Shown piece after piece: positions 52,026 through 60,879 of a DNA stretch of 64,000 bases (the stretch's first letter is position 1; each line of letters starts with the position of its first letter). Made by a program: the position numbers and the translations under genes. The stretch is from Bacillus sp. ISL-18. Lineage in GTDB: Bacteria; Bacillota; Bacilli; Bacillales; Cytobacillaceae. The stretch is taken from the NCBI RefSeq assembly GCF_018613415.1, contig NZ_JAGGQG010000013.1, positions 62,001 to 126,000 of the forward strand, read 5' to 3'. The notes below the pieces were generated by a model. It ran no database searches and was not told where the DNA came from. It saw only the letters and a list, made by a program, of their open reading frames with translations.

Positions 52026-53084
52026 ATGAAATTGAGTGAGCAGCTTTTTGGCAATTATGATGGAGCGGATGTGGTCGAGTACACATTAAGCAATGATTCT
52101 GGCATGACCGTAGCTTGTTTAAATTATGGCTGTGTGATTACGAAAATCCTCGTTCCTGACCGGAATGGAAAGGTAGAAAATGTAGTCCTTGGTTTTGATA
52201 CCTTTGAAGATTATCCAAAATGGTCACCGTTTTTCGGTGCTGTTTGCGGACGTGTGGCGGGAAGAATTAAAGGTGCAAGCTTTGAACTGGATGGAAACGA
52301 ATATACGCTTGAGCAAAATGATGGTCTGAATCACCTGCATGGCGGTGTAAAAGGATTTGACTCGGCCATTTGGAAAACGGAAAAAATTGAAGCCGATGGC
52401 GCTGTTGGTTTGGTATTCTTTTATACTAGTCCAGATGGAGAAGAAGGCTACCCAGGAAATCTAGAAACAAAAGTAACCTACTTGTTAACAAATGAGAATG
52501 AACTGAAAGTAAGTTATGAAGCAAGAACAGACAAAAAAACCTTAGTCAACTTAACGAATCATTCCTATTTTAACTTAAGCGGAAATAATAAGCGGAATTG
52601 TTCGGAACACGTACTCCAATTGGCTAGTGACCGATACGTAGAATTGGCTCCGGATCTTATGCCCACAGGGGAGATGCCGTTGTCAGTGAATACACCGTTT
52701 GATTTTACTAACGGAAGAAAATTAAAGGATGGCATCGAGTCTTCTTTTCCACAAAATGTCTTGGTTGGAAAAGGGTACGACCACCCGCTTCTTTTCTCAA
52801 AAGAAGGGGAAAATCAGATTGTCCTAAGTGAGGAAGAGAGCGGACGGGTTCTTGAGATTACGACCGACCAGCCTTGCGTTGTTCTGTATACGTCCAATAT
52901 GTTAGATGGAGAGTTTGAGATTTCAGGTGTAAAGGCTGGAAACTATCTAGGTGTCTGCTTAGAGACTCAAGGGCTGCCAGATGCGATCCATCATTCGAAC
53001 TTTCCATCCGTCACTTTAAATCCAGAGGATGTATACCGTGCGGCGACCACGTATCGTTTCTTCACCACGATGTTAGGTGATTGA
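52026..53084 (+). CDS. galM: Aldose 1-epimerase (galactose mutarotase) GalM
   Basis: A 352-residue beta-sandwich enzyme that interconverts beta- and alpha-galactose so GalK can act. NHLHGGVKGFDSAIW (near 100) and NLTNHSYFNLSG (near 176) carry the catalytic His residues, and the essential Glu lies in GVCLETQGLPDA near 305. AGGAAGTGG precedes the ATG. Three bases separate its stop from galR. Confidence 0.94.
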   Translation: MKLSEQLFGNYDGADVVEYTLSNDSGMTVACLNYGCVITKILVPDRNGKVENVVLGFDTFEDYPKWSPFFGAVCGRVAGRIKGASFELDGNEYTLEQNDGLNHLHGGVKGFDSAIWKTEKIEADGAVGLVFFYTSPDGEEGYPGNLETKVTYLLTNENELKVSYEARTDKKTLVNLTNHSYFNLSGNNKRNCSEHVLQLASDRYVELAPDLMPTGEMPLSVNTPFDFTNGRKLKDGIESSFPQNVLVGKGYDHPLLFSKEGENQIVLSEEESGRVLEITTDQPCVVLYTSNMLDGEFEISGVKAGNYLGVCLETQGLPDAIHHSNFPSVTLNPEDVYRAATTYRFFTTMLGD

Positions 53085-53087
53085 TTT

Positions 53088-54080
53088 ATGGCTACGATAA
53101 AAGATATTGCCCAGTTAGCGGGTGTTTCGATCGCAACGGTTTCGCGTGTGCTGAATTATGATACAACACTTTCTGTCAGCGATGAAACAAAAAAGAAAAT
53201 TTTTGAGGCAGCTGAGGAACTCTCTTATAAGAAGAAATCGGCTCGGAAACAGGACTCCGGTAAAATTGCTGTCCTTCAGTGGTATACCGAAAAGGAAGAA
53301 CTTGAAGATCTTTATTATATGTCGATACGGTTGGGCGTTGAAAATCGCTGTCGTCATCATGGTCTCCAGCTTGTAAAGTATTTTCAGGATAACTATGAAG
53401 ACTTAAAAGAAGATGATGGACTTCAAGGGCTGATCGCCATTGGTAAGTTTAGCCGTAAGCAAGTGAAAGAATTGCGGTCGATTACTAAGAATATTGTGTT
53501 TGTGGATACCTCACCGGATGAAGAACAGTATGATTCAATTGTCATCGACTTTGAGAAGGCAACGAAGAAGGTGCTTGATTACTTTATCGAAAAGGGCCAT
53601 ACACAAATTGGCTATATCGGCGGCAAAGAGGAATTTAAAGACAAGACTTCCACGATTGAAGATGCAAGAGAAGAAACCTTTAAACGTTTTTTAATGGAAA
53701 AAGGGATTTTTGATAAGAGCGTGATGTATAATGGCAAATTTTCAGCGGAAGATGGCCATGCTTTGATGAAACAGGCTATTCAGGAGCATGGTGACAACTT
53801 ACCGACTGCCTTCTTCGCGGGGAATGACTCGATAGCAGTTGGTGCCTTAAGGGCGCTGCTCGAGGAAGGCATTGCTGTACCGGAACGGGTTAACCTTATT
53901 GGGGTTAATGACATCAGCATTTCAAAATATGTTTTTCCGACTTTGAGTACGGTCAAAGTTTATACGGAGCTGATGGGTGAGACAGCGGTCGATACGCTGC
54001 TAGAACGGATTGAAGGCAGAAAGACTGCCAAAAAAATTCTTATCGCTACCAAACTCATCATTCGCAACAGCAGCTTCTAA
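53088..54080 (+). CDS. galR: LacI-family repressor GalR
   Basis: A 330-residue repressor, helix-turn-helix MATIKDIAQLAGVSIATVSR, sensor domain with the intact PTAFFAGNDSIAVGALRAL motif. It closes the galKTM operon with a 3-base gap, so it is co-expressed and likely limits its own operon. It is strikingly similar to GanR (the recognition helices SISTVSRVLN and SIATVSRVLN differ by one residue), which suggests both bind the AAGTAAAAT half-sites. Galactose or a galactose phosphate is the likely inducer. Confidence 0.87.
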   Translation: MATIKDIAQLAGVSIATVSRVLNYDTTLSVSDETKKKIFEAAEELSYKKKSARKQDSGKIAVLQWYTEKEELEDLYYMSIRLGVENRCRHHGLQLVKYFQDNYEDLKEDDGLQGLIAIGKFSRKQVKELRSITKNIVFVDTSPDEEQYDSIVIDFEKATKKVLDYFIEKGHTQIGYIGGKEEFKDKTSTIEDAREETFKRFLMEKGIFDKSVMYNGKFSAEDGHALMKQAIQEHGDNLPTAFFAGNDSIAVGALRALLEEGIAVPERVNLIGVNDISISKYVFPTLSTVKVYTELMGETAVDTLLERIEGRKTAKKILIATKLIIRNSSF

Positions 54081-54090
54081 CGAAGAATGA

Positions 54091-54140
54091 AATAGGGGGA
54101 ACTGTCCATCCAAGATGGACAATTCCCCCTATTTGTCTTT
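54091..54140. terminator. Strong terminator after galR
   Basis: AATAGGGGGAACTGTCCATC (54091-54110) folds back on GATGGACAATTCCCCCTATT with a single mismatch around a 3-base loop. It lies between convergent transcripts. Confidence 0.85.
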
Positions 54141-54143
54141 TAA

Positions 54144-54158
54144 TGGTGCCTGTCACCA
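54144..54158. repeat. Dispersed repeat variant TGGTGCCTGTCACCA, copy 8
   Basis: One base from the consensus (A to T at the tenth position). It lies between the galR terminator and the end of the convergent esterase gene. Confidence 0.65.
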
Positions 54159-54168
54159 TTTGAACTGT

Positions 54169-55497
54169 TTACTTGGTGTTTACGTTGCTTTGGTTTGCCA
54201 GCCATTCCATGATGGTGGTTGTTTTTCCGTTGATCATGTCTGTTGGTGCATTATTGTATACATAAATCCAAGACCAGTGTCCATTGTATTCGTAGGGGGT
54301 ACCATCCGCTTTGGTATATAAACCGGAGGTATCTAGTACCCTATCAAATAATGATAAATGGACATTTTTAGCACCTGCATCGACTAAGCGTTGATACGTA
54401 GGTTCAACATATTGAGATGTGATCACCACTGGGTCTGTTTTAGCGGCAATGAACCAGATTGGAAGGTCTTTCAATTTATTAATTTGTGTATCTGTTATTA
54501 ACGTATCCTTTAATGCTTCACAAGTTGGAAATGCAGCGGCAAAATAGTTGGTATAGTCTCGAGCCATGAGCATGGTCATATACCCGCCGTTCGAGTCACC
54601 GCCGATGTAGATTCTGCTGGTATCAACGTCTTTGTGATTAGCCACATAATCCTTAATTAAAGACATTAAAGCATTCTCATATTTGGAGGTTCCATCTCCC
54701 CTACCGGTAAAACCGTCCATCCAAAAAGTTGGAGTTTGAGGGGCCAGAACGTAGGCACCATCAAAGAAGGATTGTATATCCTTTGAAGCAAAGTTGGCTG
54801 CTTTATTGGCGGAGATTGGAATCGTAGGGTCTGTACCTCCTTCACCAGCTCCATGCAGCCAGATAATTAATGGATTCTTATGATTGTCAGTGGCTGGGGA
54901 ATAGTCCGCATAAGTTAAACTAACATTGTCATAGGTTCCCTTTCCTGTTGAAAAATCATCTACTAGTTCTCTTGTCTCCCCTGCGAATTGATCAATAACT
55001 AATCCTGAAATCGTTCCTGCACTTGTTTCAATATCTTTTTGCTGTGTGATGGTATATTTCATATCAATCCAATCATTAAATCCAGTAGTTGCCCAATCAT
55101 AGTTAAGAGGTGAACCAAGAGATACATCAGGACCGATTTTCATTTCTAAGACTACATATTTTCCTGTTTGGACCACAGGGTTACCATCTTTATCTGCTAC
55201 ATATACTTTAGTGATTGTCCGGTCGCCTTCCTCAAGAAACGGTGTTTTTAACCGTTTATCGCTTCTCGCAACATGGACTTTAAAGGTATCTGCTGTGATA
55301 GAGTCTTTTGGGATCGGTTTCCCAACATTAACAATGACTTTCGTTGTTGCTGCGCCCCAATCTTCAATCTCTGTAACCGTTTGGTAAGATGTTGGCTGTG
55401 TATTGATTTGTTTCGCGAAAACGTTCGTATTAAATGATAATGTCATCACTGCCGCCATCGAGGCCAACATGGCTCTTTTTTTCACTTTTTTAAGCAT
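54169..55497 (-). CDS. Secreted alpha/beta-hydrolase esterase with N-terminal Ig-like domain
   Basis: A 442-residue extracellular enzyme. A signal peptide (to about residue 29, NVFAK) is followed by a beta-rich domain (about 40-160) and a PHB-depolymerase/feruloyl-esterase-like alpha/beta hydrolase. Oxyanion segment WLHGAGEGG lies near 212, the nucleophile Ser is in GGDSNGGY near 298, an acidic residue in AAKTDPV and the His in NGHWSW near 412. Such enzymes remove acyl groups (ferulate, acetate) from plant polysaccharide or its cross-links, so it may prepare substrate for the GH3 enzymes. It sits 46 bases behind the GH3 gene on the same strand, without a terminator between. Confidence 0.82.
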   Translation of the reverse strand: MLKKVKKRAMLASMAAVMTLSFNTNVFAKQINTQPTSYQTVTEIEDWGAATTKVIVNVGKPIPKDSITADTFKVHVARSDKRLKTPFLEEGDRTITKVYVADKDGNPVVQTGKYVVLEMKIGPDVSLGSPLNYDWATTGFNDWIDMKYTITQQKDIETSAGTISGLVIDQFAGETRELVDDFSTGKGTYDNVSLTYADYSPATDNHKNPLIIWLHGAGEGGTDPTIPISANKAANFASKDIQSFFDGAYVLAPQTPTFWMDGFTGRGDGTSKYENALMSLIKDYVANHKDVDTSRIYIGGDSNGGYMTMLMARDYTNYFAAAFPTCEALKDTLITDTQINKLKDLPIWFIAAKTDPVVITSQYVEPTYQRLVDAGAKNVHLSLFDRVLDTSGLYTKADGTPYEYNGHWSWIYVYNNAPTDMINGKTTTIMEWLANQSNVNTK

Positions 55498-55543
55498 TTG
55501 CCTTTACCTCCAGCATGTTATTTTAGGGATTTTCAAAAATTCT

Positions 55544-57898
55544 CTACCGATTGTATTTTGATAGTGTTGCTAATTGCACATCAGGCCCATTGTCATTGTC
55601 TATTTCGGCAATGATATCTTTGTCCACTTTAAAATCCATTGTCCCCCTGATATCGGAAGAAGAAGCTCCGATCTTGAATTTATAGGTTCCTTTTTCAACA
55701 ATCCAAGAGGAGGTAGATTCATCAAAAGAAGCAATGTCCTTTGGATCGATAAAGAAGTTGAATGTCTCTTTTTGACCAGGCTTTAGCTCACGGGTTTTTC
55801 CGAAGGCTTTGAGCTCAATGGCTGGTTTTTCTAATTTTCCATCAGGCGCACTTACATAAACTTGCGGAGCCTCCTTCCCTGCAAATGAACCAGTGTTAGT
55901 AACCTTAAACGAGACTTTGATTTTATTAGATAAGTTGTCTTTGTTTAATCTAAAGTCACCATAATCAAAAGTGGTATAGGAGAGACCGTAGCCAAACTCG
56001 TAAGCAGGCTTAACATTAAAGGTAGAATAGTAACGGTAACCAACATAAATATCTTCTGTATATTTTACTAAGTTGGGATTGCCATCAGAGCTTGGGAAGT
56101 TCGCATAGCTTGGAGCATCCTCCAAACGAATTGGGAATGTCTCAGGAAGTTTACCAGATGGATAGGCTTTTCCAGAAAGAACATCTGTAAGGGAGTTTCC
56201 AGCTTCCATTCCTGGCTGCCAGGATAATAAGATGGAGTCTACGTCATTTCTCCAAGTTACCGTGTTAAATGGAGCACCAACATTTAAGACTACTACTACC
56301 TTTTTATTTACTGCATGGAAAGCAGTAGATACCTTTTTTATTAGTTCTAATTCTTTTGCAGTTGGTTCAAAGGTTGTAGCATTTCCATCTGCCCCCTCGC
56401 CAGAACCTCGAGCAATCACCACCACGCCAATATCTGAATTCTGAGCCATATAGGCTGCATCCTCAGCGGTAAGATTTTCATTAATTTCAGCACCACTAGC
56501 ATTAGTAGTAACAGGTGTATATCCTGCGTTAGTTAGCCCATCTGGAAGCTGTACGGAATGTGTTGGAGTAACATAGGCACTGCCGGTACCCATTAGGAAC
56601 ATTTTTGTAGCGGCATTATCAGTTGTACAGGCAGATAAAGGAGTTCCAAAGCCGCAGCTAGGCATGGAATAGGAGTTACCTACTATACCAACCTTTTTCA
56701 CTTTATCATTAAATGGAAGCGTTTTATTTTCATTTTTCAATAAGACCATTCCTTCTGGAGCAGCTTCTCGTGAGATCTGTGCATCAGAAGCGGCTAGATC
56801 GGGACTAACGCTTAGTTTCGAATTATCAACGGTACTTAACTTATTGAAAGTAGGGGATTTAACCACTAAGGCAAGAATATTTTCGATGGCGGTATCAAGT
56901 TTTTCCTCTGATAATGAACCGTCTAAAATCGCTGCTTTTACTGCCGCCTTACCCACAGCATTTAAACTTGGCATGGACAAGTCATTTCCACCATTCATCA
57001 TAGCAATACCATTATTTTTAGATCCGCCCCAGTCTGTCATGACCATGCCATTAAAGCCCCAGTCACTTCTTAATACATCATTTAAGAGCCAGGAATTATG
57101 GGCAGAGAAAGGTCCATTAATAGAGTTATAGGAACTCATTACAGTCCATGGTTGAGCTTCTTTAACCACCCGTTCGAAACCTGATAGGTATATTTCTCTT
57201 AAGGCGCGTTCAGAAATAATTTCATTAACTGACTGTCTGTTGGTTTCCTGATTATTGGCGGCAAAATGCTTCATGCTGACACCAACGCCTTGATCCTGAA
57301 CCCCTTTAGTAAACTGAGCTGCCATTTCACCGCTTAGAAGTGGATCCTCAGAGTAATATTCGAAGTTCCGTCCGCCGCGAGGATCCCTATGTATATTCAA
57401 GGCAGGTCCTAAAATCACATCCACACCATAATCAAGAGTTTCTTTTCCCATAGCTGCCGCCACATTATACATGAGGTCTTTATTGAAGCTTGAAGAGAGG
57501 GCTGTTGGAATAGGGAAACCTGTTGTAGATTTATTTGCAGTCGATCCAAAGCGAAGTCCAGCTGGGCCGTCTGCAAAGTTGAGCTTCGGAATGCCAAGCC
57601 GTGGAATGGCAAAAGTACCTCCTGCAGCCCCTGAAATGGAAGCTCCTGCTCCGCCAATTAAATCAATTTTTTCATCCAGTGTCATAGCTCTAATAACGGC
57701 TGGAATGGAAGCTTGGTCAACTAAAATGGGCGTTTGTCCCTCGGTTGGCCCAGTTTGAACATTACTGTTATCTGATGAAACAGCTGTAGTATTTACCTGT
57801 CCTGCCGGCTGTTCCTCAGCAAACGCACTTGTATAACCTGATGATAATAGCATAAGACTAAACATGGATGTACTTAGAACTTTGTAATAACCCTTCAC
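55544..57898 (-). CDS. Secreted GH3 glycosidase, paralogue 1
   Basis: A 784-residue extracellular retaining exo-glycosidase. After a signal peptide (SAFAEEQ) come the TIM barrel (ADGPAGLRF near 110, KHFAANNQE near 210, nucleophile Asp289 in VMTDWGG), the alpha/beta sandwich (ARGSGEGADG near 495) and a fibronectin III-like C-terminal domain (PAYEFGYGLSYTTF near 640). This three-domain form is typical of beta-glucosidase, beta-xylosidase or arabinosidase; specificity cannot be told. GTG at 57898 has AAAAGGGG 9 bases ahead, while the TTG at 57907 is too close to it. It heads a leftward pair with the esterase. Confidence 0.9.
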   Translation of the reverse strand: MKGYYKVLSTSMFSLMLLSSGYTSAFAEEQPAGQVNTTAVSSDNSNVQTGPTEGQTPILVDQASIPAVIRAMTLDEKIDLIGGAGASISGAAGGTFAIPRLGIPKLNFADGPAGLRFGSTANKSTTGFPIPTALSSSFNKDLMYNVAAAMGKETLDYGVDVILGPALNIHRDPRGGRNFEYYSEDPLLSGEMAAQFTKGVQDQGVGVSMKHFAANNQETNRQSVNEIISERALREIYLSGFERVVKEAQPWTVMSSYNSINGPFSAHNSWLLNDVLRSDWGFNGMVMTDWGGSKNNGIAMMNGGNDLSMPSLNAVGKAAVKAAILDGSLSEEKLDTAIENILALVVKSPTFNKLSTVDNSKLSVSPDLAASDAQISREAAPEGMVLLKNENKTLPFNDKVKKVGIVGNSYSMPSCGFGTPLSACTTDNAATKMFLMGTGSAYVTPTHSVQLPDGLTNAGYTPVTTNASGAEINENLTAEDAAYMAQNSDIGVVVIARGSGEGADGNATTFEPTAKELELIKKVSTAFHAVNKKVVVVLNVGAPFNTVTWRNDVDSILLSWQPGMEAGNSLTDVLSGKAYPSGKLPETFPIRLEDAPSYANFPSSDGNPNLVKYTEDIYVGYRYYSTFNVKPAYEFGYGLSYTTFDYGDFRLNKDNLSNKIKVSFKVTNTGSFAGKEAPQVYVSAPDGKLEKPAIELKAFGKTRELKPGQKETFNFFIDPKDIASFDESTSSWIVEKGTYKFKIGASSSDIRGTMDFKVDKDIIAEIDNDNGPDVQLATLSKYNR

Positions 57899-58306
57899 AC
57901 GTAACAACCCCTTTTTTATTTGAAAACCCTTACATTAAAAAGGTTAGCATGTTAGTTGTAATTCGATAATTACAAGAAGTAGCATTAACTTGCGATTTGC
58001 TAGATTAATTTGTTATTATCTGAAAATTCAAATAGAGATAGAGAAGACAAGGGTATTTATTCATATTCCTTAGACAATATCCGACATGACTTTAGTAACA
58101 GGAGTAGTAACCGCTAAAAAATTGGATGGATTTTAGTACTTTTTGTTTTTCTATTGTCTATCTATCAAAAAACAAAATAGTGAAGATTTTCGCAATATAA
58201 TCCAGAATATTACTAAAACTCTGAATATTTAATTCAGTTAAACTGATTTTGGAAGCGCTTTTAAGTGCGATATTCTAACCAAATGAAATAAGGGGGTTAT
58301 TCAATT
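57899..58306. promoter_or_regulatory. Divergent region between the two GH3 genes
   Basis: About 400 AT-rich bases without a gene. A cre-like TGAAAACCCTTACA (57921-57934, one core mismatch) lies near the leftward gene and TGGAAGCGCTTTTA (58250-58263, off at the last two positions) near the rightward one, so both may be under CcpA. No sure -35/-10 pair was placed and no repressor operator of the AAGTAAAAT type is present. Confidence 0.5.
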
Positions 58307-60703
58307 ATGTTAAAAAAGCTCAAGAAAAAGAAAAAATCAAATCTACTAGCCATCACTCTTACATCATCGTTAATTCTCTCAGGAATCACCTTTGACATTG
58401 CGTCCGCTCAGAGTCCAGATTCATCAACCGTACAACAAAACCAAACTTCTATTGTACAAACAACAGCACCATTCTTAACCGATGCTGCTTCTATTGACAG
58501 TGTTATTCAAGCGATGAGCCTCGAGGAAAAGGCTAAATTCGTTGTAGGTGTAGGAATGCCTGGATTCGGGGGGACACCTCCATTTGAAGTAACTGGAGCC
58601 GTAGGCGGTACATTTGGAATTCCTCGCTTAGGTATCCCTGAACTGCGTTTAGCTGACGGGCCGGCAGGTCTTAGGATCAGACCGACAAGACCAGGTCAAA
58701 CCCAAACTTATTATGCAACCGCTTTCCCGATTGCAACGGCTCTAGCCTCAACTTGGGATCCTGCAACAGCAGAAGCAGTAGGACAAGCTCAGGGAAATGA
58801 AGTGAAAGAATACGGTGTTGACCTTTTACTAGCACCGGCACTTAATATCCACCGTAATCCATTAAACGGACGAAACTTCGAATACTATTCAGAAGACCCT
58901 TTAATTGCAGGGAAAATGGCTGCGGCGATGGTAAATGGGGTACAATCCAATGGTGTTGGAGCAACAATCAAGCACTTTGCTGCCAATAACCAGGAAACTA
59001 ACAGGAATAGTATTGATACGATAGTTTCAGAACGTGCTTTAAGAGAAATTTATCTTAAAGGCTTCGAAATTGCTGTAAAAGAATCCCACCCTTGGTCGGT
59101 CATGAGTTCCTATAACAAACTTAATGGAACCTACACATCCCAAAATGCGGACTTGCTTACAACTATTTTACGTAAGGACTGGGGCTACACAGGCTTTGTA
59201 ATGACAGACTGGTTTGGCGGGGATAATCCGGTAGAACAAATGAAAGCTGGCAATGACATGATTATGCCAGGTATGTCGTATCAATCCGAATTAATTAAGG
59301 CAGCTGTTGAAGGTGGGGATTTGGATGAATCGGTCCTTGACCGTAATATTAAAAACATTCTCCAGATCGTCATCCAAACCCCTGAGTTTAAAAAGTATCA
59401 AAACACAGACAAGCCAGATTTGACGGCTCATGCTCAAACAGCTCGAAATGCAGCGGCAGAAGGGATGGTTCTCTTAAAGAACGACAAGATGCCGCTTCCT
59501 ATCAGCAAGGACCATAAGATTGCTATATTTGGCAATACACAAATCGAAACAGTTAAAGGAGGTACAGGAAGCGGCGATGTCAATGCGGCTTACACTACTT
59601 CTATTGTTGAAGGACTAAAGACTGGTGGATACCAAATAAATCAACGTCTACTTCAAGAATATAAGACATATATTGATACATTACGCTCGCAGGATCAGTA
59701 TAAAATTAAACAAAGTCCATGGGGTGAAGATTTTGGCAAGTTAGTCCCAGCAATTCCTGAAAAGCCTTTGGCAGATAGCGAAGTTGCTTCTTCTTCCAAA
59801 GAATCGGATATCGGAATCATTGTAATTGGCCGTAATTCTGGAGAAGGTGCGGACCGTAAAGTTGTAAAAGGGGATTATTTGTTAAGCGATGCAGAACAAG
59901 AAATGATTTCGAAGGTATCAGCAGAGTACCATAAGCAAGGAAAAAAGGTGGCAGTTATTTTGAATATTGGCGGGCCCATCGAAGTGGCAAGTTGGCGGGA
60001 TAAAGTCGACTCAATCCTATTAGCATGGCAGCCAGGTCAAGAAGCAGGTTATGCTGTTGCGGATGTTATTTCCGGTAAAGTCAATCCCTCTGGGAAACTA
60101 GCAACTACCTTCCCAGTAAAATACAGTGATGTGGCATCGGCGAATAGCTTTCCAGGTACACCTGCTGATAACCCAAAACAGGTGGTCTATAACGAAGACA
60201 TTTATGTTGGCTACCGCTACAATACCACGTTTAATGTAAAGCCTGCTTATGAATTCGGTTATGGATTGTCATATACTAGCTTTGATATTAATCATTTAAA
60301 TATTAACGAGGGCAAGAAATTTAAAGACAAGCTTAAGGTATCTGCTATGGTTGAGAATACGGGTAACCTCTCTGGAAGAGAGGTTGTCCAAGTGTATGTT
60401 TCCGCACCAGATGGAAAACTTGAGAAACCTGCAGTTGAATTAAAAGCCTTTGGTAAAACAAAGGATCTTAAACCTCATCAGCGTGAGCTTCTTCAATTCG
60501 AGCTTAATGCCAAAGACCTTGCCTCCTACGATGAAGAGGAAAATGCATGGGTTCTTGAAAAGGGCACATATACCGTAAAAGTTGGGGCGTCCTCAGAAGA
60601 TATTAAAGAGTCTGCTACATTTACAGTAGAACATGATATGGTCGTTGAAAAAGTTAACGAAGCATTGGCACCGAAAGTTGAATTTGAGAGACTTACTAAA
60701 TAA
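58307..60703 (+). CDS. Secreted GH3 glycosidase, paralogue 2
   Basis: A 798-residue extracellular enzyme, divergent paralogue of its neighbour. A lysine-rich signal peptide (cleavage near ASAQ) is followed by the TIM barrel with ADGPAGLRI near 116, KHFAANNQE near 222 and nucleophile Asp301 in FVMTDWFGG, then the alpha/beta sandwich (RNSGEGADRKV) and a fibronectin III-like domain ending VKVGASSEDIKE. The active-site environment differs (WFGG against WGGS), hinting at another substrate. AAGGGGG precedes the ATG. It ends in a clear terminator. Confidence 0.9.
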   Translation: MLKKLKKKKKSNLLAITLTSSLILSGITFDIASAQSPDSSTVQQNQTSIVQTTAPFLTDAASIDSVIQAMSLEEKAKFVVGVGMPGFGGTPPFEVTGAVGGTFGIPRLGIPELRLADGPAGLRIRPTRPGQTQTYYATAFPIATALASTWDPATAEAVGQAQGNEVKEYGVDLLLAPALNIHRNPLNGRNFEYYSEDPLIAGKMAAAMVNGVQSNGVGATIKHFAANNQETNRNSIDTIVSERALREIYLKGFEIAVKESHPWSVMSSYNKLNGTYTSQNADLLTTILRKDWGYTGFVMTDWFGGDNPVEQMKAGNDMIMPGMSYQSELIKAAVEGGDLDESVLDRNIKNILQIVIQTPEFKKYQNTDKPDLTAHAQTARNAAAEGMVLLKNDKMPLPISKDHKIAIFGNTQIETVKGGTGSGDVNAAYTTSIVEGLKTGGYQINQRLLQEYKTYIDTLRSQDQYKIKQSPWGEDFGKLVPAIPEKPLADSEVASSSKESDIGIIVIGRNSGEGADRKVVKGDYLLSDAEQEMISKVSAEYHKQGKKVAVILNIGGPIEVASWRDKVDSILLAWQPGQEAGYAVADVISGKVNPSGKLATTFPVKYSDVASANSFPGTPADNPKQVVYNEDIYVGYRYNTTFNVKPAYEFGYGLSYTSFDINHLNINEGKKFKDKLKVSAMVENTGNLSGREVVQVYVSAPDGKLEKPAVELKAFGKTKDLKPHQRELLQFELNAKDLASYDEEENAWVLEKGTYTVKVGASSEDIKESATFTVEHDMVVEKVNEALAPKVEFERLTK

Positions 60704-60716
60704 AGAAAAAATGATC

Positions 60717-60758
60717 AAAACCAGCCATCATTTAGTCTCTGAAGGCTGGTTTTTTATA
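60717..60758 (+). terminator. Terminator after GH3 paralogue 2
   Basis: AAAACCAGCC (60717-60726) pairs perfectly with GGCTGGTTTT (60744-60753) and is followed by further T residues. Confidence 0.85.
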
Positions 60759-60760
60759 GT

Positions 60761-60788
60761 TTTACACAGAATTATTAAACGGTATAAT
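60761..60788 (+). promoter_or_regulatory. Promoter of the sugar-sensing operon
   Basis: TTTACA (60761-60766) and TATAAT (60783-60788) are 16 bases apart, directly behind the GH3 terminator. The leader to the ATG at 60880 is about 85 bases. Confidence 0.7.
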
Positions 60789-60879
60789 TCTGACACATGC
60801 TGCATTTTAAATGAGATTGTCGACATTTGGAAAGTTACGTATAATAGATTTATCTATGCTGAGGGATCGGAGTTGGGAT

